Below, piece by piece: positions 50,447 to 57,901 of a stretch of 64,000 nucleotides of DNA. Numbering within the stretch: position 1 is the first letter of the stretch; every line of letters begins with the position of its first letter. The stretch covers positions 1-64,000 of the forward strand of contig CANQMW010000014.1 of assembly GCA_947625045.1 (NCBI GenBank), read 5' to 3'. Below the pieces are notes generated by a model. It saw only the letters and a program-made list of their open reading frames with translations, was not told the origin of the DNA and made no database searches. A program made the position numbers and the translations under genes. Source of the DNA: an uncultured Oscillospiraceae bacterium (lineage in GTDB: Bacteria; Bacillota; Clostridia; Oscillospirales; Oscillospiraceae).

Positions 50447-51385
50447 ATGCTCAGACCACACCGGGTGTTGGCTGCGGTTCTTGCAGCCGTGCTGGTCCTT
50501 ATAAGCTGCGGGAGCGCCGCGGCCGCAGCCAGCGGCGGGGAGGCAGTTAAAGATGACCTCACATTCCCCATCGGGATGGCGATGGGAAGCGGCTTTACCG
50601 GAACGGCTTATCTTGCGCAAATGATCCCCTATGATCAGATATATCATTTCCCCCAGACCAACAACGTGACCTTTGAGCCCGGTGCCCGGAGCGGCTGGCA
50701 TACCCACGGCGGCATGGTCATTCTCGTCACCGGCGGCGTGGGCTATTACCAGGAGGAAGGGAAGCCGGCCCAGATCATCCGGGAGGGCGACGTGATCCAA
50801 TGCCGGGAAGGCGTGAAACACTGGCACGGGGCCACGCCGGACAGTTGGTTTTCCCAGATGGTCATTTATGACGCCGCATACCAGGGCGGCGGGAACGATG
50901 AGCCGGTGACGGACGAGTATTACAACGCCCTGGAGGCTGTGGAGTATGAGGGCCGAGATGAGAACGACGGCTCATTCATGTTCCCCAAAGCGGAGACCGC
51001 TATGAACTCGCCGGCCTTCAGCGGCCCGGCCTATGTGTCCACGCTTTTGGGCTCTGACAATGTGGCCGGCGCGCCCAGCCTGCACTATGTCGTGTTTGAG
51101 CCCAGCGTGGTCAATAACTGGCACACCCATGAGGGCGGCCAGATCCTGATCGCCACAGACGGGATCGGTTATCACCAGATCGAGGGAGAGCCGGTGGAGG
51201 TCCTCTATCCTGGGGATGTGGCTTTCTGCCCGCCCGGCGTGAAGCATTGGCATGGCGGCAGCGCGGACACGTCCTTTGCACATATCGCAGTCAACACCAA
51301 CCCGGAGATGACGGGCCTGGAATGGTTTGACCGTATCTCTGACGAGGAATACGCACAGCTCCCGGCAGAAAAGCCGGAAGCGTGA
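50447..51385 (+). CDS. Exported double-cupin lipoprotein
   Basis: The 312-residue protein has a lipoprotein signal ending VLISCGS. Two cupin_2 domains follow (about 45-150 and 185-285), each with the metal ligands: GWHTHGGMVILVTGG...W-HGAT and NWHTHEGGQILIATDG...KHWHGGS. Repeated H-x-H and late His residues are intact in both copies. Exported cupins of this type are often called carboxymuconolactone decarboxylase-associated or quercetinase-like. ATG 50447 has GAAGGGA upstream; ATG 50432 would leave a very short leader from the promoter. Confidence 0.82.
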   Translation: MLRPHRVLAAVLAAVLVLISCGSAAAAASGGEAVKDDLTFPIGMAMGSGFTGTAYLAQMIPYDQIYHFPQTNNVTFEPGARSGWHTHGGMVILVTGGVGYYQEEGKPAQIIREGDVIQCREGVKHWHGATPDSWFSQMVIYDAAYQGGGNDEPVTDEYYNALEAVEYEGRDENDGSFMFPKAETAMNSPAFSGPAYVSTLLGSDNVAGAPSLHYVVFEPSVVNNWHTHEGGQILIATDGIGYHQIEGEPVEVLYPGDVAFCPPGVKHWHGGSADTSFAHIAVNTNPEMTGLEWFDRISDEEYAQLPAEKPEA

Positions 51386-51406
51386 GAACAACAGGAGGGC
51401 ACCCAA

Positions 51407-52117
51407 ATGCAGAAAACACGTTTTATCATCGGACTTTTGGCGCTGGTGATGGTATTGGCCCTGACGGCCTGCGGTAAGGCTGCCGCCGCGGAGAATGCGT
51501 CCACCGCCGCGCCCCAGCCCACTGAAGCGGAGCAGACGGCGGACGAGACAGCGGAAGCGAATGGCGCGGCCAGCGGAGGAAATATCCTGATCGCCTATTT
51601 CACCGCGGCTGAAAACAGCGGCGTGGACGCCGTATCCTCCGCCAGCGTGGTCACCGTGGACGATACGGCCAAGGGCGTGTCCCAGGCCGTGGCCGACATG
51701 ATCGCAGAGCGGACAGGCGGCGAGCTTTTCTCCATTCAGACCAGCGTGGTGTACCCTGCCGATATGGGCGAGCTGATCGACTATGTGGCCGAGGAGCAGG
51801 ATGCGGGTGTGCTTCCTGAGCTGACCACCCACATTGAGGACCTGGACGAGTATGACACGGTGTTCGTGGGCTTTCCCATCTGGTGGTACGATATGCCCCA
51901 AGTGATGTATTCCTTCTTTGAGGAGTACGACTTTGCGGGCAAGACCATCATCCCCTTCACCGTCCACAACGGCAGTCGGCTCTCCGGCACACCGGCCACC
52001 ATCCAGGAGCTGGAGCCGGAGGCCACGGTGATCCAGGACGGCTTTACCGTCAGCCATCAGAACGCGGCGGACGCGGCAGAGGACGTGGCCGCGTGGCTGG
52101 ACGGCCTGGGCTATTGA
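51407..52117 (+). CDS. Exported flavodoxin lipoprotein
   Basis: The 236-residue protein has a lipobox (ALTACG, Cys about residue 22) and an Ala/Glu/Thr-rich linker. The flavodoxin domain has ILIAYFTAAENSG (FMN loop), GFPIWWYDMPQVMYSFFEEYDF and PFTVHNGSRLSGT. It is the third exported flavodoxin of the window. ACAGGAGGG precedes the ATG. The following hydrolase starts 2 bases after its stop. Confidence 0.85.
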   Translation: MQKTRFIIGLLALVMVLALTACGKAAAAENASTAAPQPTEAEQTADETAEANGAASGGNILIAYFTAAENSGVDAVSSASVVTVDDTAKGVSQAVADMIAERTGGELFSIQTSVVYPADMGELIDYVAEEQDAGVLPELTTHIEDLDEYDTVFVGFPIWWYDMPQVMYSFFEEYDFAGKTIIPFTVHNGSRLSGTPATIQELEPEATVIQDGFTVSHQNAADAAEDVAAWLDGLGY

Positions 52118-52119
52118 AG

Positions 52120-52917
52120 ATGAAGCGGAGGCTCATATCCGTCGTGCTGGCCGCGGGACTTCTCTGCGCCTGCGGGCCTGTCGGCATTGCCGCCACAGAG
52201 GACTATACCACCGGCCAGTTCATCCGGGGAAACGTGCTGGAGAGCGCAGAGGGCGAGATACATTACAGCTATTGGCTGCCAGACGGCTATGACGGGGAGA
52301 CGGAATACCCCCTGATGATGACCCTGCCCGGCTACGGCGGGATGTGGTTCGGAGAGGATTCGGAGGGGACCAACCTGCGGGAGAGGGGCGTATCTGTGTG
52401 GACAGAGATCGACGAGCCCATGATCGTTGTCTCGCCCCAGGTCACGGACTGGCACGATACCTCCGCCCGGCAGACCATCGAGCTGACGGAGTATTTTCTT
52501 GAAAACTTCGCCGTGGACAGGACCCGCGTGTACGGCGCGGGCTATTCGGCGGGCGGCGAGACCATGTCCAGGGTCATGGGGATGCGCCCGGACCTGTTCG
52601 CGGCGTACCTGCACGGGGCCTCCCAATGGGACGGAGAGTTTGCCCCGGCGGCGGAGAGCAAAACGGCGATCTACATCTTCATGGGCGAGCACGACGAATA
52701 CTACGGCTCAGACAGGGCGCGGGAAGCATATGACGGGCTGCTGGAGGCATACCGTCAGACCGGCCTTGACGATGAGGAGATAGACGAGCTCCTGCGGCTA
52801 TGGATACCGGACGACGAGTGGTTCACCGACCGGGGCATTACGAATCAACACGGCGGCGGGAACGTGCTGTTTGAGGAAGAGCACATCCAGGAGTGGCTCC
52901 TGGAAAAGAAACGATAA
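52120..52917 (+). CDS. Exported esterase (PHB-depolymerase-like) lipoprotein
   Basis: The 265-residue protein has a lipoprotein signal (GLLCACG), then an alpha/beta hydrolase domain with PLMMTLPGYGG, the nucleophile elbow YGAGYSAGGETMS, and IYIFMGEHDEYYG for the acid. The late QHGGGN supplies a His. It resembles feruloyl or polyhydroxybutyrate esterases. There is no clear ribosome binding site. The ATG lies 2 bases after the flavodoxin stop, so translation is probably coupled. Confidence 0.78.
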   Translation: MKRRLISVVLAAGLLCACGPVGIAATEDYTTGQFIRGNVLESAEGEIHYSYWLPDGYDGETEYPLMMTLPGYGGMWFGEDSEGTNLRERGVSVWTEIDEPMIVVSPQVTDWHDTSARQTIELTEYFLENFAVDRTRVYGAGYSAGGETMSRVMGMRPDLFAAYLHGASQWDGEFAPAAESKTAIYIFMGEHDEYYGSDRAREAYDGLLEAYRQTGLDDEEIDELLRLWIPDDEWFTDRGITNQHGGGNVLFEEEHIQEWLLEKKR

Positions 52918-52939
52918 AACAAATCTTAAAGGAGGATCT

Positions 52940-54034
52940 ATGAACATGAAAAAGCAGAGACGGTTTGCGGCGGCCATGGCGGCCGCACTGATGCTGACGC
53001 TCGCCATGGGCGCAGGTGCATGGGCGGCAGAGGAGCCGGAGGGCGCCCTCGTCATCGCAGACCAGGGGATGTTCTCCGCCGGTGGCACGGTGATCACATC
53101 GGACGGGACCTTCGATGTGTCCAACTACTATATGTCCAGGGAAGGCTCCACCTCTCATGTGGACCACGCCAATGTGTTTTATCAGCTCCCGGCGGATCAG
53201 ACCGGCTTGCCGATGGTGTTCCTGCACGGGTATGGCCAGTCCCGCATGGGCTGGATGACCACGCCTGACGGGCGGGATGGCTGGTCCGATATGTTTCTGA
53301 AAAAGGGCCATGGCGTTTTCCTGATCGACCAGCCCCGCCGCGGCGAAGCCGGCCAGACCTCCGTTGCCGGTACGATCAGCACCACGCCCTCTGACCAGAC
53401 CTGGTATACCCAATTCCGTATCGGTACTTATATCGACGGCGCGTTTACTTACAACGAAAACTCTCAATTCCCCCAGGGAGAGGATGTGCTGGACCAGTTC
53501 TTCCGGCAGATGACCCCGGACACGGGCATGGATTCCGCCAATGGCGATCAGAACATCGACAACCTGGTTGTGGCGCAGGCGGTGGCGGCCACCATCGACA
53601 AGGTATATGAGATGACCGGCAAGAATTCCATCCTTGTGACCCACTCTCAAGGCGGCATCCCCGGCTGGGATGTGCCTCAGTACACGGACCATGTGGCGGC
53701 GATCATCGCCATAGAGCCGGGCATGGCGCCCATGCCGGACAGTGACGGCTATAACACGCTTCTGGAGAAGAATATCCCTGTGGCGTTCTATTATGGTGAT
53801 TACATCGGCCAGGAGTACACGGACGTTCCTGCTGCGGGCATGTGGGCCATGATGAAGTCCTCTGCCGACGCTTTCGGGCAGGCTTATACGGAGGCGGGCG
53901 GCGTCTGCACGGTGGTCAGTCTGCCGGATGAGGGCATCTATGGCAACGACCACATGATGTTCCAGGACTTGAACAACGATGTGATCGCGGACCACATTGA
54001 AAACTGGCTCCAGGAAAACGTGGCCATGGAGTAA
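52940..54034 (+). CDS. Exported alpha/beta hydrolase
   Basis: The 364-residue protein has a Sec signal ending GAWA-AEE without a lipobox. The hydrolase domain has MVFLHGYGQSRMGW (oxyanion), the nucleophile elbow LVTHSQGGIPGW and a late GNDHMMFQD histidine. DQPRRGEAGQT is the usual strand-4 region. The closest class is the large esterase group with an extended N-terminal part. AAAGGAGG precedes ATG 52940. Confidence 0.82.
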   Translation: MNMKKQRRFAAAMAAALMLTLAMGAGAWAAEEPEGALVIADQGMFSAGGTVITSDGTFDVSNYYMSREGSTSHVDHANVFYQLPADQTGLPMVFLHGYGQSRMGWMTTPDGRDGWSDMFLKKGHGVFLIDQPRRGEAGQTSVAGTISTTPSDQTWYTQFRIGTYIDGAFTYNENSQFPQGEDVLDQFFRQMTPDTGMDSANGDQNIDNLVVAQAVAATIDKVYEMTGKNSILVTHSQGGIPGWDVPQYTDHVAAIIAIEPGMAPMPDSDGYNTLLEKNIPVAFYYGDYIGQEYTDVPAAGMWAMMKSSADAFGQAYTEAGGVCTVVSLPDEGIYGNDHMMFQDLNNDVIADHIENWLQENVAME

Positions 54035-54088
54035 GGCGAAGCAGTCAGACTGAAACGCCAAATCATAGGGTGAAGGGCTGGTTTTGCT

Positions 54089-54745
54089 ATGAAACGGATG
54101 ATCGTTGACCTCCTGATGACCGCCGCGCTGGTGCTGCTTATGAGCTACAGCCTGCTGGGAGAGGCGGCCCACGAATGGATTGGCGTCGCCATGCTGGTCC
54201 TTTTCGTCACCCATCATGTACTCAACAGGCGGTGGTTCCGGGGACTTTTCAAGGGCAAATACACGCCGTTTCGCACACTTCAAACAGTTCTTGTGCTGAT
54301 GATCTTTGCGGGCATGATCGGCTCGGCGGTGAGCGGCGCGGTGCTGAGCCGCTATGCGCTGGACTTTCTGCCAATTCGGGGCGGCCGGGCCTGGGCCAGA
54401 GGGGTACATATGCTCTGTGCCTATTGGGGCTTCGTGCTGATGAGCCTGCACCTGGGCTTTCACTGGAACATGATGCTGGCCAGGATGCGGAAAACGACCT
54501 CAGAGACGCAGACATGGCTTCTGCGGATCGCGGCGCTGGCGGTGGCCCTGTACGGCATTTACGCCTTCGCCAAGCAGGACATTCTGAACTACCTGCTGCT
54601 GCGAAATCATTTTGTGTTCTTCGACTTTGACGCGCCCAGGATCGTGTTTTACCTGGATTACATCGCCATCATGGGCCTGTTCATTTTCATCGGACACTAT
54701 CTGGCCCGTTGGCTGCGGAGAGGGAAAAAGAGTATGCAACGCTGA
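54089..54745 (+). CDS. DUF4405 putative cytochrome b-like membrane protein
   Basis: The 218-residue protein has about five helices. His residues suitable for haem occur in GEAAHEWIG, VTHHVLNRRW, RGVHMLCAYW and SLHLGFHW, the pattern of DUF4405/cytochrome b561-like proteins. It could carry electrons across the membrane to the exported flavodoxins. Its last codons (GTATGCAACGCTGA) form part of a repeated sequence that continues into the mobile element remnant downstream, so the C-terminus may have been altered by insertion. Confidence 0.75.
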   Translation: MKRMIVDLLMTAALVLLMSYSLLGEAAHEWIGVAMLVLFVTHHVLNRRWFRGLFKGKYTPFRTLQTVLVLMIFAGMIGSAVSGAVLSRYALDFLPIRGGRAWARGVHMLCAYWGFVLMSLHLGFHWNMMLARMRKTTSETQTWLLRIAALAVALYGIYAFAKQDILNYLLLRNHFVFFDFDAPRIVFYLDYIAIMGLFIFIGHYLARWLRRGKKSMQR

Positions 54746-54783
54746 TATGACAAATGCAACGCTCACCCGAAAAGCGTTGCATT
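54734..54783 (+). repeat. Repeated ATGCAACGCT at the left edge of the element remnant
   Basis: ATGCAACGCT occurs at 54734-54743 and 54754-54763. Its complement at 54773-54782 makes an 11-bp hairpin with the second copy. This lies between the last island gene and the element and may be a junction or terminator. Confidence 0.5.
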
Positions 54784-54817
54784 GTATCAAATAGCGCAAT
54801 CTTTGCAAAAAACAGGA

Positions 54818-54846
54818 TTGACTAATGTTCTTTCAGGTGGTAATCT
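54818..54846 (+). promoter_or_regulatory. Promoter for the structured RNA
   Basis: TTGACT (54818-54823) and TAATCT (54841-54846) are separated by 17 bases. Transcription would begin near 54853. Confidence 0.6.
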
Positions 54847-54852
54847 AAACTA

Positions 54853-55106
54853 CTCTTTAGACAAAAGGTGCTGGAAAGCGACAACTGAATACCCATAAGG
54901 CACTGGCCCTGATGATGCTTCAGGGCGAGATATAACGTGCCAGCACTGTTTCAAACGCCATCGGCCCTGCTGGCGAAACAGTGGACGCAGGACCCGACTT
55001 TGACTTCCAAAGCCGATACATCATGATGAACCGAAGCATTCCCCCCCAAGGGGGAGGACTAACCTTTTTGAGGTCGGTACATCATCGTGATGTATCGGCT
55101 TTTTTC
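54853..55106 (+). ncRNA. Candidate structured non-coding RNA, about 250 nt
   Basis: Between a promoter and a T6 terminator is a dense set of paired segments: GTGCTGG 54868-54874 with 54940-54946; GCCCTGA 54906-54912 with 54920-54926; CACTGTTTC 54944-54952 with 54975-54983, containing GCCA/TGGC; CTTTG/CAAAG at 54998-55012; and AGCCGATACATCA 55011-55023 with 55088-55100. A C5/G5 hairpin is nested in the last. Some stems compete, so alternative folds are likely. No ORF is convincing. I do not recognise the class. Confidence 0.55.
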
Positions 55107-55566
55107 TTCGCGCCCACGATCTCCCTACCGGCTTCGCCCGCTTTCGACAGCGGAGAAATGCTAAATTTCAGGTATCCGGGAGATTTCTGCGGAGCTTTGG
55201 AAAAAGCCGCACTGGCACCTTGACAGCCGAATGACCGTGCAGGCGAGATACTTCCGTATGGGAGCAGACGTTCCGGTGAGACCCCGGGGCAGGAACCGCG
55301 CCTGGAACAAACGGCAAGTTACTGCCCGAAAAAGCAGCGGCCCGGGGAGTGCCAACTCTGGCACCGCCAAAGAAAAAGCGTATTACGGTGCGGGGCGCGT
55401 CTCATATCGTAACAAGCATCGTGTTTTGGGCCCAAAACACAGGCTGGGATGATTCCCAGACCCTTTAGAGGTTTTAGGATGCTTCCTGAAAAGCGTTTTG
55501 CCCCCAAAACGCGATGCTTGCGGGTATATTGCATTTCAAATCATCACAGAGAAAGGATAAGATAAC
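55107..55566 (+). other. Non-coding leader of the parB-recombinase gene with nested palindromes
   Basis: This 460-base stretch has no convincing gene; a 73-codon frame at 55231 is probably fortuitous. From 55414 to 55519, AAGCATCG pairs with CGATGCTT and encloses GTGTTTTGGG/CCCAAAACAC (a perfect 20-bp palindrome), CTGGG/CCCAG and GCGTTTTG/CAAAACGC. Such stacked palindromes are seen at origins, partition sites and leaders of conjugative elements. AGAAAGGA supplies the binding site for the next gene. Confidence 0.55.
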
Positions 55567-57144
55567 ATGAAATTAGACAGAAAGACTGTAAACGTCCCTA
55601 TCAAAAATCTGCATCCCTTTGAGGGAAACCCCTATAAGGTCCAGGACGGAGAGGAAATGGACAAGCTCATGGAGAGCATTCAGTCCCAGGGGATCCTCAC
55701 GCCCCTTGTCGTGCGGCCTATGGCGGACGCCGCTAAGGGCTATGAAGTCATATCCGGCCACCGCCGTCTGGCCGCCTGTCAGAAGCTCGAAATGAAGTTC
55801 ATACCCGTTACCATCCAGCAGATGGATGATAACAAAGCCATGATCGCTGTGGTGGACGCCAACCTCCAGCGAGAACACATCCTCCCCAGCGAGAAAGCCT
55901 TTGCCTTCAAGATGAAACTGGAGGCGCTCAGCCACCAAGGCGTAACTTCTGCTCAAGTTGAACAGAAGTTGTCCCGCGACGCCGTTGCCGGAGATGTGGG
56001 CATGAGCGGCGCACAGGTCCAGCGGTACATCCGCCTGACGTACCTCATCCCGGAACTGCTGAAATTTGTGGACCAGGGAAAGATAGCGTTCACCCCAGCC
56101 GTACACCTGTCCTACCTGAAATCCCAGGAACAGCGGTGGGTACTGGAGGAAATGGAGAAAAACGCCTGTTCTCCCTCCGTATCCCAGGCGTACCACCTGA
56201 AAGAAGAGAGCCAGGCCGGAAGGCTGACGCAGGAACTGACCGCGGAAATGATGGCAAGAGAAAAGGCCCCGGAGAACTGGGCGGTGTTCAAGGATGTCCA
56301 TGAGCCGATTATTGAACGGAGCGTCTTTGAGCAGGTGCAGGCGCTCACAGCCAAGACCAAGCGCCGCGCTCCAAAGCCGGAAAACGGTGAAAAGAGTGTT
56401 TTCAGCGACCTGCTGTATTGCGGCGACTGTCACAGGAAACTGCGGTATCATACGAACACGATCAACAAGCGCATCCACTTTTTCGTGTGTTCAGACAACG
56501 CAATTGATTATCGCGGCAAATGCCCAACGCGCCACTATGTCCGGGCGGACGCCATCGAACAGGTGGTCACGCTGGAGCTGCGGCGAATGGCGGCGATGCT
56601 GCGGGCCGATGAGGGGGCTTTTGCCGAGATGCTCGCTCAAAAGACCAACAAGGAGCTTGAGAAAGAGCAAAAGCGGAACGAGAGCGAACTGCAAAAGGCG
56701 ATCATGAGAAATGATACCGTGTCCCGGCTGTATGAAAAGCTGTACGAGGATAATGCCACGGGCAAAGTGAGCGACGAGTGGTTTATGCAGCTTTCCCATA
56801 AATACGAGGTCGAGCGGCTGGAACTGAAGGAAAAGATCACCGAGCTTCGGAAAAGGCTTGTGGATTCGGGAAAACAGCAGCGCGGGCGCGAGAGTTTCAT
56901 GAAAGCGATACGGCAGTTTATGCGTATGGAACGCTTGACCGCGCCACTGCTCCGGGAACTGATAGACCATATCGACGTATTTGAGACGGAGGGCACAGGC
57001 AAGAACCGTACTCAGCGGATCGTGATCTACTACCGCTTCGTGGGCTATATCGAAATACCGCCAGCGCTGCCTCGTTCCAATTACAAGGCTGATACCCGCA
57101 AGGGCGTAGCTGTGGAGTACGTCACCGAACCAGCCGCAAAATAA
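55567..57144 (+). CDS. Chimeric ParB-like protein fused to the C-terminal half of a large serine recombinase
   Basis: The 525-residue protein starts as a ParB/Noc-type partition protein: nuclease-like core with HPFEGNPYKVQDGEEMDKL, the VISGHRRLAACQKL box, NLQREHILPSEKAFAFK and a helix-turn-helix (SGAQVQRYIRLTYL). Near residue 235 it changes to recombinase sequence: WAVFKDVHEPIIERSVFEQVQ, a zinc beta-ribbon with LLYCGDCHRKLRY and FFVCSDN, a coiled coil (about 360-440) and a DUF4368-like end. The catalytic serine domain is absent. This fits fusion by internal deletion of an integrative element that carried parB near one end and the recombinase near the other. Confidence 0.8.
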   Translation: MKLDRKTVNVPIKNLHPFEGNPYKVQDGEEMDKLMESIQSQGILTPLVVRPMADAAKGYEVISGHRRLAACQKLEMKFIPVTIQQMDDNKAMIAVVDANLQREHILPSEKAFAFKMKLEALSHQGVTSAQVEQKLSRDAVAGDVGMSGAQVQRYIRLTYLIPELLKFVDQGKIAFTPAVHLSYLKSQEQRWVLEEMEKNACSPSVSQAYHLKEESQAGRLTQELTAEMMAREKAPENWAVFKDVHEPIIERSVFEQVQALTAKTKRRAPKPENGEKSVFSDLLYCGDCHRKLRYHTNTINKRIHFFVCSDNAIDYRGKCPTRHYVRADAIEQVVTLELRRMAAMLRADEGAFAEMLAQKTNKELEKEQKRNESELQKAIMRNDTVSRLYEKLYEDNATGKVSDEWFMQLSHKYEVERLELKEKITELRKRLVDSGKQQRGRESFMKAIRQFMRMERLTAPLLRELIDHIDVFETEGTGKNRTQRIVIYYRFVGYIEIPPALPRSNYKADTRKGVAVEYVTEPAAK

Positions 57145-57185
57145 GGGCAGGGCAGACTGCCGCGCCTGCCCTGCCTGGGACGCAG

Positions 57186-57236
57186 ATAAAAGAATTCGAG
57201 TGCTCATAAAGTGAAATCCCTTATGAACACTCGAAA
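57186..57236 (-). terminator. Terminator of the tRNA unit
   Basis: On the minus strand, the sequence after the tRNA-Pro CCA forms a long stem (ATTCGAGTGCTCATAA at 57194-57209 with 57221-57236, one mismatch) followed by TTCTTTTA. Confidence 0.75.
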
Positions 57237-57312
57237 TGGTCGGAGTGAGGTGACTTGAACACCCGGCCTCTTGGTCCCGAACCAAGCGCGCTACCAACTG
57301 CGCTACACCCCG
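57237..57312 (-). tRNA. tRNA-Pro (anticodon CGG)
   Basis: The minus strand folds as a 76-nt cloverleaf: acceptor CGGGGTG/CACTCCG with discriminator A and encoded CCA, D-arm AGCGCAGTTGGTAGCGC, and anticodon arm CTTGG-TTCGGGA-CCAAG. The T-arm contains TTCAAGTC. The loop gives anticodon CGG for proline. Confidence 0.93.
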
Positions 57313-57333
57313 ATACCTTATTCCCCCGTCATT

Positions 57334-57553
57334 TCCCCTATGGGGCCCCCGCGAAAGCCCAATGCAATGGGTTTCGCAAGTCCCCCTATGGGGTCCCCAC
57401 AAAAGCCCAACGAAGTGGGTTTTGTGGGGAGAAGGAAGTGCCCCCACTGGGGCCCCCGCGAAAGCCCAATGCAATGGGTTTCGCGGGGAAAAGGAGGAGT
57501 GGCTTTGACCGATGGAGGCGATTCGCTTGCGGAACGCCGACATCCTCAAAGCC
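57334..57553. repeat. Tandem hairpin repeats between the two tRNAs, copy 2 of the composite repeat
   Basis: Three units of about 55-60 bases (from 57334, 57381 and 57441) each form a stem such as CCCCGCGAAAGCCCA / TGGGTTTCGCGGGG or CCCCACAAAAGCCCA / TGGGTTTTGTGGGG. They are followed by GGCTTTGACCGATGGAGG (57501-57518) pairing with CCTCAAAGCC (57544-57553). The last parts match the arrangement at 30103-30204, with different stem sequences but conserved pairing. Predicted reading frames here are not genes. Confidence 0.8.
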
Positions 57554-57562
57554 AGTCCGACG

Positions 57563-57636
57563 TGGAGCAGGTGAAGGGAATCGAACCCTCGTATTCAGCT
57601 TGGGAAGCTGATGTTCTGCCATTGAACTACACCTGC
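57563..57636 (-). tRNA. tRNA-Gly (anticodon CCC)
   Basis: A 74-nt cloverleaf on the minus strand: acceptor GCAGGTG/CACCTGC, D-arm TAGTTCAATGGCAGAA, anticodon stem CAGC-TTCCCAA-GCTG giving CCC, T-arm GGGTTCGATTCCC, and encoded CCA. Confidence 0.95.
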
Positions 57637-57647
57637 ACGGCTAGAAG

Positions 57648-57676
57648 ATTATATCACCCGCCCCGTGAGATTGCAA
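57648..57676 (-). promoter_or_regulatory. Promoter of the tRNA-Gly/tRNA-Pro unit
   Basis: On the minus strand TTGCAA (57676-57671) and TATAAT (57653-57648) are 17 bases apart, 12 bases before tRNA-Gly. Confidence 0.8.
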
Positions 57677-57724
57677 GCATAAAATTGCCCTTTCTCCTCA
57701 TAGGCTCGTACGGGAGGGGACGAG

Positions 57725-57901
57725 ATGAACTATTTGCGGCTGATGATCGCGGCGGCGCTGTTTCTGGGGGCCACCTGTGCGAAGATATACTTGCCCGAGC
57801 GGGCGGAGGCGCCCATCGCGGCGGTGCAGGCGCTCATAGATAAGGACAGCTTCGCGCTGCCGCTGCCGGAAGAGGCGCTGGCGTGGCTGGACTTGCCTTA
57901 A
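57725..57901 (+). CDS. 58-residue membrane protein upstream of SpoIVFB-like protease
   Basis: The frame encodes MNYLRLMIAAALFLGATCAK followed by a short acidic, Ala-rich outside segment and ends in LDLP. It has one membrane helix and a GGGAGGGG site before its ATG. It overlaps the protease gene by 19 bases. In many spore formers the protease is preceded by SpoIVFA, a membrane regulator with an M23-like domain. This could be a stripped-down counterpart, but no SpoIVFA domain is visible. Confidence 0.55.
   Translation: MNYLRLMIAAALFLGATCAKIYLPERAEAPIAAVQALIDKDSFALPLPEEALAWLDLP

Noticed and set aside
55231-55452. 73-codon frame before the parB chimera
   Set aside because: Arg/Gly-rich, no ribosome binding site, and its end overlaps the nested palindromes.
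54746-57236. Intact integrative conjugative element
   Set aside because: No relaxase, coupling protein, type IV secretion genes or catalytic recombinase domain are present; only a remnant is left.
57313-57562. CRISPR array from the tandem 55-60 base repeats
   Set aside because: Units are palindromic throughout, there are no unique spacers of constant length, and no cas genes are nearby.
57255-57843. Reading frames of 118 and 190 codons across the tRNAs and repeats
   Set aside because: They run through two tRNA genes and tandem hairpins, and repeat the same short peptide because the DNA is repetitive.
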